DNA from: Bacillota bacterium
GTDB taxonomy: Bacteria > Bacillota > Clostridia > Lachnospirales > Lachnospiraceae
Assembly (NCBI GenBank): GCA_030524555.1
Contig: JAUNGK010000004.1
Location: 1-63,960, forward strand
Length of the DNA stretch: 63,960 nucleotides
Direction: 5' to 3'
Position 1 is the first letter of the stretch, and every line of letters starts with the position of its first letter. The notes below the pieces were generated by a model. It did not search any database, had not been told where the DNA came from, and saw only the letters and a program-made list of their open reading frames with translations. Positions 33,965-43,165 of this stretch are shown one piece after another. A program made the position numbers and the translations under genes.

Positions 33965-35747
33965 TTTAAATCATAAGGAAAAGAAAATTCCTGTATTGAA
34001 AAAAGTATATGCCGCAGCGCTGGCGTTTGCAGGTACTTGTGCACTGCCGTGGATGGTAAAATCCGGTGGCACTGCTCTTGGCTTTACCAACAGCATTCTT
34101 TCCGTGTTTGTGTTTTTGGGTCTTTTCTGCCTTCTTCACAAGGCGGTTAGCATTTCCTTCCCGGGAGGCTTTAAGAGATGGGGGCTTCCGGCAGCTTTCG
34201 GAACTGCTTTTTCTCTCTGTATGGTAATGGGAACCTGTCTGGATGAGCAGGGAAGCGTCCCCTTTAACAATGTGAGGATGTGGGCAGCGATACTGGTACT
34301 GGCGGTGGTCTTTTCTTTGCTTACCAGATATTTTTGGGAAAAGCTAATGGAGCTGCAAAAAAAGGGTACCCAAAAGCCGGAAAGTACAGGAAAGCCCTTT
34401 GGCTGGCTTCGTTTTTCGGGAATTATTTTTCTCTTGTATATACCGGTTTTTCTTGCGGTATACCCGGGATTTTTTGTTTATGATGCGCAGGATGAGCTGT
34501 TACAGGTGATGACCAGAAGCTTTACCACTCATCATCCCCTTGTCCATGTGCTGTTTCTTGGAGGGATTATTTCCCTTGTTCACAAGCTTACAGGCTCCTA
34601 TAATCTGGGGATTGCCTGCTATACCGTCATTCAAATGGGGATTATGGCAGGTATCTTCGGCTGGTGCGTGGGAAAACTGAAAAGCAGGGGACTTAAAAAG
34701 GGCTATGTGGCACTTACGGTTTTATATTTCGGCCTGTGTCCCGTATTGGTAATGTTTTCCTTATGCTCTGCCAAGGACGGGCTTTTTGCGGGAATGCTGC
34801 TTGTTATGGTTGTGCTGCTTTCGGAGCTGTATAAGAATCCGGAGGGCTTTATGACGTCTAAAGGGAAGATGGCGCTTTTGGCAGGTGCAAGCCTCCTTAT
34901 GATGCTGCTTCGGCATAACGGGGTGATTGCATTTGTTCTCTCGGCAGCAGTCTTGTTGGGATATCTTAGAAAATATTGGAAAAAGCTGTCAGTATATCTG
35001 GTGCTGGTTTTTGGGGCATATTTGATTGTTCATAATGCACTGACGCTGATCTTATCGGCAGACGCTTCGGAAAATCAGGAAGTGCTTACAGTGCCTATCA
35101 GTCAGATGGCAAGAGTTTATCAGAATAATAAAGACAGCCTGCCCGAGGAGGAAACGGAAATCTTATATCGGTATCTTACTGAGGAGGCGCTAAAGCAGTA
35201 TACGCCCAAGGTTTCCGACGGCGTGAAGGTACATTTTAATAATCAGGCTTTTGCCCAGGATAAAGGGAGCTTCCTTAAGCTGTGGCTTAAGTGGGGAACC
35301 AGAAATCCCTTTACTTATTTAAATGCATGGTTTATGACCTCCTATGGCTTCTGGTATCCCGATACGGTGATTGATGTTTACAGAGGAAATACGGTTTTTA
35401 CCTATACCTATGAGGACAGCTCCTATTTTGGCTATGAGGTGGAGCAGCCGGGAAGTAGACAAAGCTTGTTTCCTCAGTTGAATGAGATTTACCGAAGAAT
35501 GTCCCTGGAAATTTTTCAGCAGAAGGTTCCGGTGGTGTCTATGTTGTTTTCCCCCGGATTTCTGTTTTGGGTAACGGCATTTTGTCTGTGCTTTTGGGCT
35601 TATCAGAAGCGTATGGAAAAGGTGGTGCCGTATCTTCCGGTGATATGCTGCTATGCAACGGTGCTTTTCGGGCCTACTTATCTGGTGAGGTACGTGGTTT
35701 ATTTTTGGGCAGTCCTGCCGCTTCTTCTGGCAGAATTTGATAATTGA
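33951..35747 (+). CDS. Polytopic membrane protein, DUF6020-like (GT-C candidate)
   Basis: The 598-residue protein has about 12 membrane helices. The central loop YPGFFVYDAQDELLQVM followed by THHPLVHVLFLGG resembles what I remember of the DUF6020 family, whose members are thought to be glycosyltransferases with polyprenyl-phosphate sugar donors. A long outside domain lies between residues 365 and 520. The gene overlaps the polyprenyl-phosphate glycosyltransferase gene upstream, its likely donor source. The family call comes from memory of the motif. Confidence 0.75.
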   Translation: MNKHNLNHKEKKIPVLKKVYAAALAFAGTCALPWMVKSGGTALGFTNSILSVFVFLGLFCLLHKAVSISFPGGFKRWGLPAAFGTAFSLCMVMGTCLDEQGSVPFNNVRMWAAILVLAVVFSLLTRYFWEKLMELQKKGTQKPESTGKPFGWLRFSGIIFLLYIPVFLAVYPGFFVYDAQDELLQVMTRSFTTHHPLVHVLFLGGIISLVHKLTGSYNLGIACYTVIQMGIMAGIFGWCVGKLKSRGLKKGYVALTVLYFGLCPVLVMFSLCSAKDGLFAGMLLVMVVLLSELYKNPEGFMTSKGKMALLAGASLLMMLLRHNGVIAFVLSAAVLLGYLRKYWKKLSVYLVLVFGAYLIVHNALTLILSADASENQEVLTVPISQMARVYQNNKDSLPEEETEILYRYLTEEALKQYTPKVSDGVKVHFNNQAFAQDKGSFLKLWLKWGTRNPFTYLNAWFMTSYGFWYPDTVIDVYRGNTVFTYTYEDSSYFGYEVEQPGSRQSLFPQLNEIYRRMSLEIFQQKVPVVSMLFSPGFLFWVTAFCLCFWAYQKRMEKVVPYLPVICCYATVLFGPTYLVRYVVYFWAVLPLLLAEFDN

Positions 35748-35765
35748 AAGCAACTGTGATATACT
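35737..35765 (+). promoter_or_regulatory. Internal promoter before the Wzy/Pgl-like gene set
   Basis: TTGATA (35737-35742), a 17-bp spacer and TATACT (35760-35765) with a TG extension make a near-ideal promoter at the stop codon of the upstream gene. It could drive the set from 35798 onward separately from the upstream genes. Confidence 0.65.
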
Positions 35766-35797
35766 TACCCATGATTTCTGGTAAGGAATGAGGGAAA

Positions 35798-38323
35798 ATG
35801 AAAAAGATACTATATAAAAGTAAAGCAATAGAGAGAATTATTTTGATATTGGCAGCGGTGATATTGGTGTCCCTGTGGCCGATCCGTATTTTCCATGAGA
35901 CGGTAACGGCTTCGGTGGAATCGACAAGCGGTATGATGACAGAGAAGGTAGATAATGATCACACTATTCTTCAAAGCTTCGTGGCACAGTACGATCATAT
36001 GAGCACCATTGATTTGTATTTGGAGCAGGGAACTGTAGGAGAAAGCTTTTATGTCCGCCTTCTGAATGAAGCTCAGGTAATGATTGCAGAGGAGGAAGTG
36101 AAGATCGATCAGGATAAGCTTCCGGGTTATGTGAGGGTGCTTATTGACGTGGACATGGAAGTGGGGCAGCTGTATCATCTGATTGTTCAGGGAAATGATT
36201 CGGAGGTTTTCCTTGGCTGCGAAATGATATACATGACGGATCTGCCCTATGCCGGGGAAATGTATTACGACAGCAGTACGGTAGAGGGGGTAAATCTGGC
36301 TGCTGACTATAATTACAGTGTTCCTTTAAGGAAAGGAAAGGTGGTTCTGTTTGGAGGGCTTACCGTGCTTTTGGCAGCATTGCTGATTGCAGGCTGCAGA
36401 GTATACTACCGCAAAACAGGCAGGGATAAGCTGATTACCGTGGAACGGGTAGTAAAGTGCGTGGGGAATCCCATTGTAGCAGTGTTTACGGTTGTCTGTC
36501 TGGCGGCGGTGCTTATGGGAGCATGCAGTAAATACATGCTTGACAATACCTTTTTCTTTATCAGTGTGCTGCTTCTTGCCATGATCTTGTTTTATGCAAT
36601 TAATCACAACAGAAACGGCCAGCCGCCAGTGTTTACTATGGAGTATCTGAAAAGCCATTTTCAGGATCTGCTTCAGTCTGTTTGTATTGCGGGAGCAATC
36701 GGTGGCTGCTGCGAATATATGGCAGGACTTTATGACATCCATCATGCTATGGCAGAGCGAAAGGAAATGCTTTGGTTTGCGCTTGCCATTATTGTGATGT
36801 TTAAGTGGAAGGAAATCTTTAATTTATATAATTTGGTTTATGTAATCGGGGCAGGAATTGCAGGCTGTTTCTACTACCAAAACCAGGTGGCGCTTTTAGC
36901 AGAGAAAACCATTAAAGAGGCAGAAATTCCCTGGAAACTGCAGGTGATCCGCCATACGACGCTGATTGGAATTCTGCTTGGCTTGATTTTGATCCGCACA
37001 GTGATAGGCCTTGTGAAAAAAAAGCTTTCCAGACTCGATTTTGTTTATGCGGGTCTAATGCTGGTATTTTTTGCGGCCATTATTATTTTCAGAAACGGCA
37101 GATGGTGGACGGTGGTAATGGCGGTCAGCTTTACCCTGTTTTATCTAAACTATGGAATGTGGGAGCACAGGGGACGGTTTCTTGTGAATGTGTGCAGGGG
37201 CATTATTCTGCAGTTTATGCTTGCCACCGGCTATGCGTTGCTGCACAGGCCTTACACCACCTACAGAACAGCCAGATACCCTCATATATTCCATACAGTG
37301 ACTACCACAGCCGCTTACCTGACCATTGTGGAGTGCGCTGCCTTTGTCATTCTTCTTGCGAAATTCCGCAAAAGCCGGAAGCTTAAGGATACCTGGAAGG
37401 AGCTGCTTTTGTTTGGCGTGGTTAATGCTTATATGCTCTTCACCATGGCCAGAACAGGATTTTTGGCAGTGGGAGTAACCGGGATTTTTGCTATCATTGT
37501 TATGAGCGGCGGTAAAGGCAGGGAAAAGCTTGCAAACATAGGCAAAACGGTTGGCATTATGGCGCTGGCAGTAATCGTGTGCTTCCCCGTAACCTTTACG
37601 GTGCAGAGAACCGTTCCTACGCTGGTCAGCGATCCTTATATGTACGAAATCGAAGATTTCAGGGATGATACGCTTCGGGGAAGAAAGTTAAACTCCGTAG
37701 ACTGTATGCGTGTGGGGAGATTTATTGATCTGTTTGCAGATAAAATTTTTGATATTCCGGCGGGAACCTTCGACTTGTACGGAGAGATAGCAGAGTATGA
37801 GAGAACCCACAGTGATTCCGGGGAAGAGGAAAGCGGTGCGATTGATACGGCAATTGATATTCCCGGCGTACTTGAAACACAGGAGTTTGTGGCATCCGCA
37901 GATTATGTTCCCGAGGAGCCTTCGGAGGAAGAGTCGGATTATACCAATGGAAGGCTGGATATTTTTAGATCCTACATTGAGCAGTTGAACATGACAGGGC
38001 ATGAGGGGATGGGAGCCCTTCTTAAGGACGGCTCTATTGCCACCCATGCGCATAATATTTATTTACAGGCAGCCTATGACCATGGTATCCCTGTAGGAAT
38101 TTTGTTTGTTTTGGTTGGGCTTGTAACCTTTATAAAAGCATGTATTTATTATAACAGAAAAAAGGATAAAATAACTTATGCGGCTATGCCTGCGGTAGTC
38201 ACGATTTCGGTTGCCGCTGCCGGTATGGTGGAGTGGATATTCCATTTAAGCCATCCATGCGGTTTGATCCTGATGCTGGTCATCTCGCCGCTTGTATTTT
38301 GTGAAGGACAAAGCTATGAGTGA
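35798..38323 (+). CDS. O-antigen ligase/polymerase-like membrane protein (Wzy or PglL type)
   Basis: The 841-residue polytopic protein ends with the signature of the O-antigen ligase/polymerase family: THAHNIYLQAAYDHGIPVGILF. The proteins of this family polymerise lipid-linked repeats (Wzy) or transfer them to lipid or protein (WaaL, PglL). The N-terminal 200 residues form a beta-rich outside domain between two helices, unusual for Wzy. A long outside loop (about 600-740) precedes the signature. The start has GAGGGAAA just upstream and follows the promoter at 35737. Polymerase versus ligase cannot be told from sequence. Confidence 0.85.
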   Translation: MKKILYKSKAIERIILILAAVILVSLWPIRIFHETVTASVESTSGMMTEKVDNDHTILQSFVAQYDHMSTIDLYLEQGTVGESFYVRLLNEAQVMIAEEEVKIDQDKLPGYVRVLIDVDMEVGQLYHLIVQGNDSEVFLGCEMIYMTDLPYAGEMYYDSSTVEGVNLAADYNYSVPLRKGKVVLFGGLTVLLAALLIAGCRVYYRKTGRDKLITVERVVKCVGNPIVAVFTVVCLAAVLMGACSKYMLDNTFFFISVLLLAMILFYAINHNRNGQPPVFTMEYLKSHFQDLLQSVCIAGAIGGCCEYMAGLYDIHHAMAERKEMLWFALAIIVMFKWKEIFNLYNLVYVIGAGIAGCFYYQNQVALLAEKTIKEAEIPWKLQVIRHTTLIGILLGLILIRTVIGLVKKKLSRLDFVYAGLMLVFFAAIIIFRNGRWWTVVMAVSFTLFYLNYGMWEHRGRFLVNVCRGIILQFMLATGYALLHRPYTTYRTARYPHIFHTVTTTAAYLTIVECAAFVILLAKFRKSRKLKDTWKELLLFGVVNAYMLFTMARTGFLAVGVTGIFAIIVMSGGKGREKLANIGKTVGIMALAVIVCFPVTFTVQRTVPTLVSDPYMYEIEDFRDDTLRGRKLNSVDCMRVGRFIDLFADKIFDIPAGTFDLYGEIAEYERTHSDSGEEESGAIDTAIDIPGVLETQEFVASADYVPEEPSEEESDYTNGRLDIFRSYIEQLNMTGHEGMGALLKDGSIATHAHNIYLQAAYDHGIPVGILFVLVGLVTFIKACIYYNRKKDKITYAAMPAVVTISVAAAGMVEWIFHLSHPCGLILMLVISPLVFCEGQSYE

Positions 38324-40211
38324 AGAAATGAAAAAAAAGAAAAAAACCTTTAACGTAAAGCTTTTTTACAGAAGAACCTGTTTGATTATTTACGACATTA
38401 TCAGCGTTATTTTGGCAAGCTATATAGCGCTTTTGATGCGTTACAGCTTTGAAATGTCGGAGATTCCGGAGCACTTTCTGGGCCCCATCAACAGATTTCT
38501 GCCCCTGAATATTGTGATTACACTGGTGGTTTTGTACCTGTTCCGTATGTACAACAGCTTATGGGCGTTTGCGGGGGAAACAGAGCTTCAAAATCTGGTG
38601 CTTGCAAGTGTAATTTCCTCTCTGCTTCAGGCAGTGGGAATCCAGTTTTTTAAAACGCCGGGGGAGCTGGCCGTGCCCAGCAGCTATTATTTTTTGTATA
38701 CCTTCCTGCTGATCAGCTTTATCTTTTGCAGCAGATTTTCCTACCGCTTTTTTAGAAGTCTTAAGCACAGGAAGCAGAATAAGAATAACAGTATTTCCGT
38801 TATGGTGATCGGAGCCGGGGAAGCAGCCAATGTAATTGTAAAGGAAATTGTCAACAGTAACTTCTCCACCATGGTGATCCGCTGCATTATTGATGATGAT
38901 CCCGGAAAGTGGGGAAGGTTTATACAGGGCATTAAGGTGGTAGGCGGCAGGGATAAGATTATTGAATGTGCCGATATTTACAGTATTGATGAGATTATTG
39001 TGGCTATGCCTTCTATCAGCAGGGCAGAGCTTTCCGCCATTCTTGATATCTGCAAGGAGACAAGCTGTAAGCTTCGCTCCCTTCCCGGAATGTATCAGCT
39101 GGTAAACGGAGAGGTCAGTGTAAGCAAGCTGCGTGATGTGGAAGTGGAGGACCTGCTTGGAAGAGATCCCATTGAAGTAGATATGGATTCTATTCTGGGC
39201 TATGTGAAAGGGAAAAGAGTTTTGGTTACAGGCGGAGGCGGCTCTATCGGAAGCGAGCTGTGCCGTCAGATTGCCTCTCATCAGCCAGCGCTATTGATTA
39301 TTCTTGATATCTATGAAAACAGTGTTTATGATGTGCAGCAGGAGCTTGCCGCCAGATATCCTGATCTTGAGATGGCGGTGCTGATTGCCTCCGTTCGAAA
39401 TACCAATCGAATGAATTGGATATTTGAGCATTATAAACCGGAGATTATTTATCATGCCGCAGCCCATAAGCATGTGCCGCTTATGGAGACAAGTCCCAAT
39501 GAGGCCATTAAGAATAATGTATTCGGCACATGGAAAACCGCACAGGCGGCGGCTATGAACGGAGCTCAAAGATTTGTTATGATTTCCACCGATAAGGCGG
39601 TAAACCCTACCAATATCATGGGAGCCAGCAAACGAATCTGTGAGATGATTATTCAAACCTTTAACAAACACTATGATACGGAATTTGTGGCGGTGCGTTT
39701 TGGAAATGTTTTAGGCAGCAACGGAAGCGTAATTCCGTTATTTAAAAAGCAGATTATGTCCGGCGGCCCGGTTACGGTGACTCATCCCGATATCATCCGC
39801 TACTTTATGACCATTCCTGAGGCAGTGTCCTTAGTGCTTCAGGCAGGGGCCTACTGCAAGGGCGGTGAAATCTTTGTGCTGGATATGGGAAAGCCGGTGA
39901 AAATTCTGGATCTGGCAAAGAACCTGATCCGTTTATCCGGCTACCGGGTTGGGGAGGATATCAAGATCGAATTTACAGGCCTTCGCCCCGGTGAAAAGCT
40001 GTATGAGGAGCTTCTTATGGCTGAGGAGGGGCTTACGGATACAGAAAATAAATTAATTCATATCGGGAAGCCTATAGAAATAGATGAAATGCAGTTTTTC
40101 GTCCAGTTAAAGGAGCTGAAGGAGGCTTCCAAAAATGAAAGTAACGATATCAGACCGCTGGTAAAGGCGATTGTGCCTACCTATCATTACAGTGATGAAG
40201 AGGGAAAATAA
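38316..40211 (+). CDS. Membrane nucleotide-sugar 4,6-dehydratase (PglF/WbpM/CapD-like)
   Basis: The 631-residue protein has four N-terminal membrane helices, a Rossmann-like domain (about 150-280) and a short-chain dehydrogenase domain with GGGGSIGSELCRQI (about 305), YHAAAHKHVPLME and STDKAVNPTNIMGASKR (about 423). This class converts UDP-GlcNAc to the 4-keto-6-deoxy sugar that PglE-type enzymes aminate. ATG at 38316 with GAAGGA upstream is chosen over a TTG at 38292. It overlaps the previous gene by eight bases. The codons after Met5 form A8-G-A7 runs, a possible slippage site. Confidence 0.93.
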   Translation: MSEEMKKKKKTFNVKLFYRRTCLIIYDIISVILASYIALLMRYSFEMSEIPEHFLGPINRFLPLNIVITLVVLYLFRMYNSLWAFAGETELQNLVLASVISSLLQAVGIQFFKTPGELAVPSSYYFLYTFLLISFIFCSRFSYRFFRSLKHRKQNKNNSISVMVIGAGEAANVIVKEIVNSNFSTMVIRCIIDDDPGKWGRFIQGIKVVGGRDKIIECADIYSIDEIIVAMPSISRAELSAILDICKETSCKLRSLPGMYQLVNGEVSVSKLRDVEVEDLLGRDPIEVDMDSILGYVKGKRVLVTGGGGSIGSELCRQIASHQPALLIILDIYENSVYDVQQELAARYPDLEMAVLIASVRNTNRMNWIFEHYKPEIIYHAAAHKHVPLMETSPNEAIKNNVFGTWKTAQAAAMNGAQRFVMISTDKAVNPTNIMGASKRICEMIIQTFNKHYDTEFVAVRFGNVLGSNGSVIPLFKKQIMSGGPVTVTHPDIIRYFMTIPEAVSLVLQAGAYCKGGEIFVLDMGKPVKILDLAKNLIRLSGYRVGEDIKIEFTGLRPGEKLYEELLMAEEGLTDTENKLIHIGKPIEIDEMQFFVQLKELKEASKNESNDIRPLVKAIVPTYHYSDEEGK

Positions 40212-40234
40212 GCTTAAGGAAGGGATGAACAGGA

Positions 40235-41407
40235 ATGTCACGAAAAAAGATTTATTTATCATCGCCCACCACGCATAGTGAGGAGCAGGAATTTATTAAG
40301 GAGGCTTTTGATACCAACTGGGTGGCGCCTCTTGGTCCTAATGTAAATAATTTTGAGAAGGAACTGGCTGAATATGTGCAGATCGGGCATGCTGCAGCGT
40401 TAAGTGCGGGAACAGCGGCAATTCATCTTGCGCTTAAAATATTGGGGATCGGGGAAGGAGATATTGTGTTTGCTCCCAGCCTGACCTTTAGCGCAACCTG
40501 TAATCCCATTTTATACGAAAAGGCTGCGCCGGTATTTATTGATTCCGAGAAGGATACCTGGAATATGAGTCCGAAAGCCCTTGAAAAGGCGTTTGAGAAG
40601 TATCCTAACCCTAAGGCGGTGATCGTGGTGCACCTGTATGGAACGCCTGCGAAGCTGGATGAAATTCTGGAAATCTGCCAAAAGCACCAGGTTCCATTGA
40701 TTGAGGATGCAGCGGAATCCCTTGGCAGTACCTATAAGGGTAAACATACTGGAACCTTCGGAAAAATCGGTATTTATTCCTTTAACGGAAATAAGATTAT
40801 TACCACCTCCGGCGGTGGTATGCTGGTATCGGAGGATGGGGAGATCACAAAGAAGGCTACCTTCCTTGCCACACAGGCCAGAGATCCTGCAAGATATTAT
40901 CAGCATTCCCAGATCGGGTATAATTACAGAATGAGCAATATTACTGCCGGAATAGGAAGAGGACAGCTGCTTCATTTAGAGGAGCATAAACAGCTGAAAA
41001 AGGCAATCCATAACAGATATATGGAAGGCTTTGCGGATATGGAGGAAATTTCAATGAACCCTTTAAATCCGGACGGAGATGCCAACTGCTGGCTGTCCTG
41101 CATTACCATTTCCAAGGACAGCAATATAACGCCGGATCAGATTATGGACGCCCTGGATGAGGAAAACATAGAATCCAGACCTATCTGGAAGCCCATGCAT
41201 TTACAGCCCGTATTTGAAGGTTATGATTTTGTAACGGAATCAGGATGTAAAAGTGATCTGCCTGCAGGTGAAAGGATGGAAAGCCTATCGGAGGATATTT
41301 TTAGCAGGGGGCTTTGTCTTTCCAGTGATATTAAGAATACGGAAGAAGACATGAAATTGATCATTGATACCGTAAGAAGCGTTTTTGACAAGAAGAGGGC
41401 TGAATAA
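40235..41407 (+). CDS. UDP-N-acetylbacillosamine-type transaminase (PglE-like)
   Basis: This DegT-family PLP enzyme of 390 residues matches PglE features: LSSPTTHSEEQEFIKEAFDTNW, FSATCNPILYEKAAPVFID and PLP lysine Lys187 in SFNGNKII with TTSGGGML. It aminates the 4-keto sugar made by the dehydratase encoded just upstream, giving a 4-amino-4,6-dideoxy-GlcNAc. It is distinct from PseC and WecE, so the window holds three separate aminosugar transaminases. The sugar-transferase gene follows three bases later. Confidence 0.9.
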   Translation: MSRKKIYLSSPTTHSEEQEFIKEAFDTNWVAPLGPNVNNFEKELAEYVQIGHAAALSAGTAAIHLALKILGIGEGDIVFAPSLTFSATCNPILYEKAAPVFIDSEKDTWNMSPKALEKAFEKYPNPKAVIVVHLYGTPAKLDEILEICQKHQVPLIEDAAESLGSTYKGKHTGTFGKIGIYSFNGNKIITTSGGGMLVSEDGEITKKATFLATQARDPARYYQHSQIGYNYRMSNITAGIGRGQLLHLEEHKQLKKAIHNRYMEGFADMEEISMNPLNPDGDANCWLSCITISKDSNITPDQIMDALDEENIESRPIWKPMHLQPVFEGYDFVTESGCKSDLPAGERMESLSEDIFSRGLCLSSDIKNTEEDMKLIIDTVRSVFDKKRAE

Positions 41408-41410
41408 GGC

Positions 41411-42043
41411 ATGTATAAACGGTTTGTAAAAAGATGGTTGGATATCGTTCTGTCTGGCGCTGCACTGGTGGTTTTAAGCCCTGTGATAGCAATCCTTGCG
41501 CTGTTAGTCCGGATGAAATTGGGAAGCCCTGTAATTTTCAAGCAGGAAAGGCCGGGATACCGGACCAGGATTTTTACCTTAAAGAAATTCCGCACCATGA
41601 CGGACGAGCGGGATGAGCAGGGAAATCTTCTTCCCGATGCCAGGAGGCTTACCGGATTCGGAAGGCTGCTTCGCAGAACCAGCCTTGACGAGCTGCCGGA
41701 GCTGTGGAACATTTTCTGCGGTGATATGAGCCTGATTGGCCCCAGACCTTTGCTGGTAAGCTATCTGCCCTACTATACGGAAAGGGAGCAGCTGCGCCAC
41801 ACGGTTCGCCCGGGACTTACGGGGCTTGCCCAGGTAAGCGGCAGAAACTTTCTGGAATGGGATAAGCGGCTTGAGAAGGATGCGGAATATGTGGAGAACT
41901 TATCCTTTGGGCTGGATGTTAAAATATTTTTTGCCACCATTAAAGCGGTATTTGTACATGATGATATTGCGGAGGATACCGATGTCATAGAAGGCAATCT
42001 GGCAGAAATTCGTGCCGCAAAGACAGAAGGGCAGATGCAGTAA
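41411..42043 (+). CDS. PglC-like phosphoglycosyl transferase
   Basis: The 210-residue monotopic enzyme attaches the first sugar phosphate to undecaprenyl phosphate. It has a re-entrant N-terminal helix (RWLDIVLSGAALVVLSPV), then FKQERPGYRTRIFTLKKFRTM, the catalytic Asp-Glu in TSLDELPELWN, and SLIGPRPLL with VRPGLTGLAQVSGRN. The short form without extra helices is like PglC, which uses UDP-di-N-acetylbacillosamine. Its place right after the PglE-like gene supports that donor. Confidence 0.93.
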   Translation: MYKRFVKRWLDIVLSGAALVVLSPVIAILALLVRMKLGSPVIFKQERPGYRTRIFTLKKFRTMTDERDEQGNLLPDARRLTGFGRLLRRTSLDELPELWNIFCGDMSLIGPRPLLVSYLPYYTEREQLRHTVRPGLTGLAQVSGRNFLEWDKRLEKDAEYVENLSFGLDVKIFFATIKAVFVHDDIAEDTDVIEGNLAEIRAAKTEGQMQ

Positions 42044-42087
42044 CACAAGAAGATAGTAAGAAGTCTTGGCAGAAAGGATCATATCTT

Positions 42088-43143
42088 ATGGCAGGAATTA
42101 AGATGATTGAGCTTGCGCAGGAAGAAGAATGGAATAAAATTATTGCACAGTTCCCACAGCATGATGTGTATTTTACTCCGGGATATGTAAAGGCGTTTCA
42201 CATAAACGGAGACGGAGAGCCGGTATTATTGTATTATAATGGCAGGGATATGCAGGCGGTGAACATTGTCATGAAGCGCCCGGTTCCGGTTTTAAGGACA
42301 GAATGTCCTGAGGATGAAGCCTTAGGGGAGTATTTTGATTTCGTAACACCTTACGGCTACGGCGGTTTTCTGCTAAAGGGAAATACAGGCGAAGAAGCAA
42401 AGCAGCAGCTTAAGCATGCTTATCTGGATTTTTGCCGGGATCATAAGATTGTAGCGGAATTTAACCGTTATCATCCGGTGATTAATAATGCCCACGATAT
42501 GGAATGTCTGTATCAGGTGGTTGACCTTGGAAATACAGTTTGCATGGATTTAAGCTCCAGGGAAAGGATTTGGGAAAACCTTTCCAGCAAAAACCGCAAT
42601 ATGATCAGAAAGGCGCAAAAGTCCGGTGTTCAGATTTACTGGGGAAGGGAAGAGAGGCTTTTTACCGAATTTGAACAGATTTATAACGCTACTATGGATA
42701 AGGTTGGGGCTGACAGCTACTATTATTTTAAGAAAGAATTTTATGACAGTATTTTATATGATTTAAAAGATAATGCACTTGTATTTTATGCAAAGCTTAA
42801 GGATGAGATCATTGCCATGTCCATTATTCTGTATGGAAACGGGCAGCTGCATTATCATCTTTCCGCATCCAGGCGTGAATATCAGAACCTTGCACCTACC
42901 AATCTGCTTCTGTATGAGGCAGCCTGCTTTGGCTGTAATATCGGAGCAGGGACCTTTCATTTGGGAGGCGGTCTTGGCAGCAGGCAGGATCATTTATACA
43001 GTTTTAAGAAACAGTTTAACAGAGCGCAGGACTTTCAGTTTTCCATTGGTAAGCTGATTGTCAACGAGCAGGTATACAAGCGGCTGTGGGAGCTTAACAA
43101 TAAGAAAAAGGAAACCGGATTTTTTCCGGCATATCGGGCATGA
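42088..43143 (+). CDS. FemAB/GNAT-like acyl or aminoacyl transferase
   Basis: The 351-residue protein resembles the FemAB-like GNAT fold (peptidoglycan bridge enzymes and related acyltransferases). Segments are YFTPGYVKAF, WENLSSKNRNMIRKAQKSGV, FYAKLKDEIIAMSIILYGNGQLHYHLSAS and FHLGGGLGSRQDHLYSFKKQFN. In pgl loci this slot holds PglD, a hexapeptide acetyltransferase, which is absent here. This protein may therefore acylate the 4-amino sugar, possibly from an aminoacyl-tRNA or acyl-CoA. That function is inferred. AAAGGA lies nine bases before the start. Confidence 0.75.
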   Translation: MAGIKMIELAQEEEWNKIIAQFPQHDVYFTPGYVKAFHINGDGEPVLLYYNGRDMQAVNIVMKRPVPVLRTECPEDEALGEYFDFVTPYGYGGFLLKGNTGEEAKQQLKHAYLDFCRDHKIVAEFNRYHPVINNAHDMECLYQVVDLGNTVCMDLSSRERIWENLSSKNRNMIRKAQKSGVQIYWGREERLFTEFEQIYNATMDKVGADSYYYFKKEFYDSILYDLKDNALVFYAKLKDEIIAMSIILYGNGQLHYHLSASRREYQNLAPTNLLLYEAACFGCNIGAGTFHLGGGLGSRQDHLYSFKKQFNRAQDFQFSIGKLIVNEQVYKRLWELNNKKKETGFFPAYRA

Positions 43144-43165
43144 TGAAAGGTGAAGTGTAATCGGT

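Noticed and set aside
35764..35785. Inverted repeat CTTACC/GGTAAG before the gene at 35798
   Set aside because: Arms of six bases with a 10-base loop in AT-rich DNA are easily found by chance.
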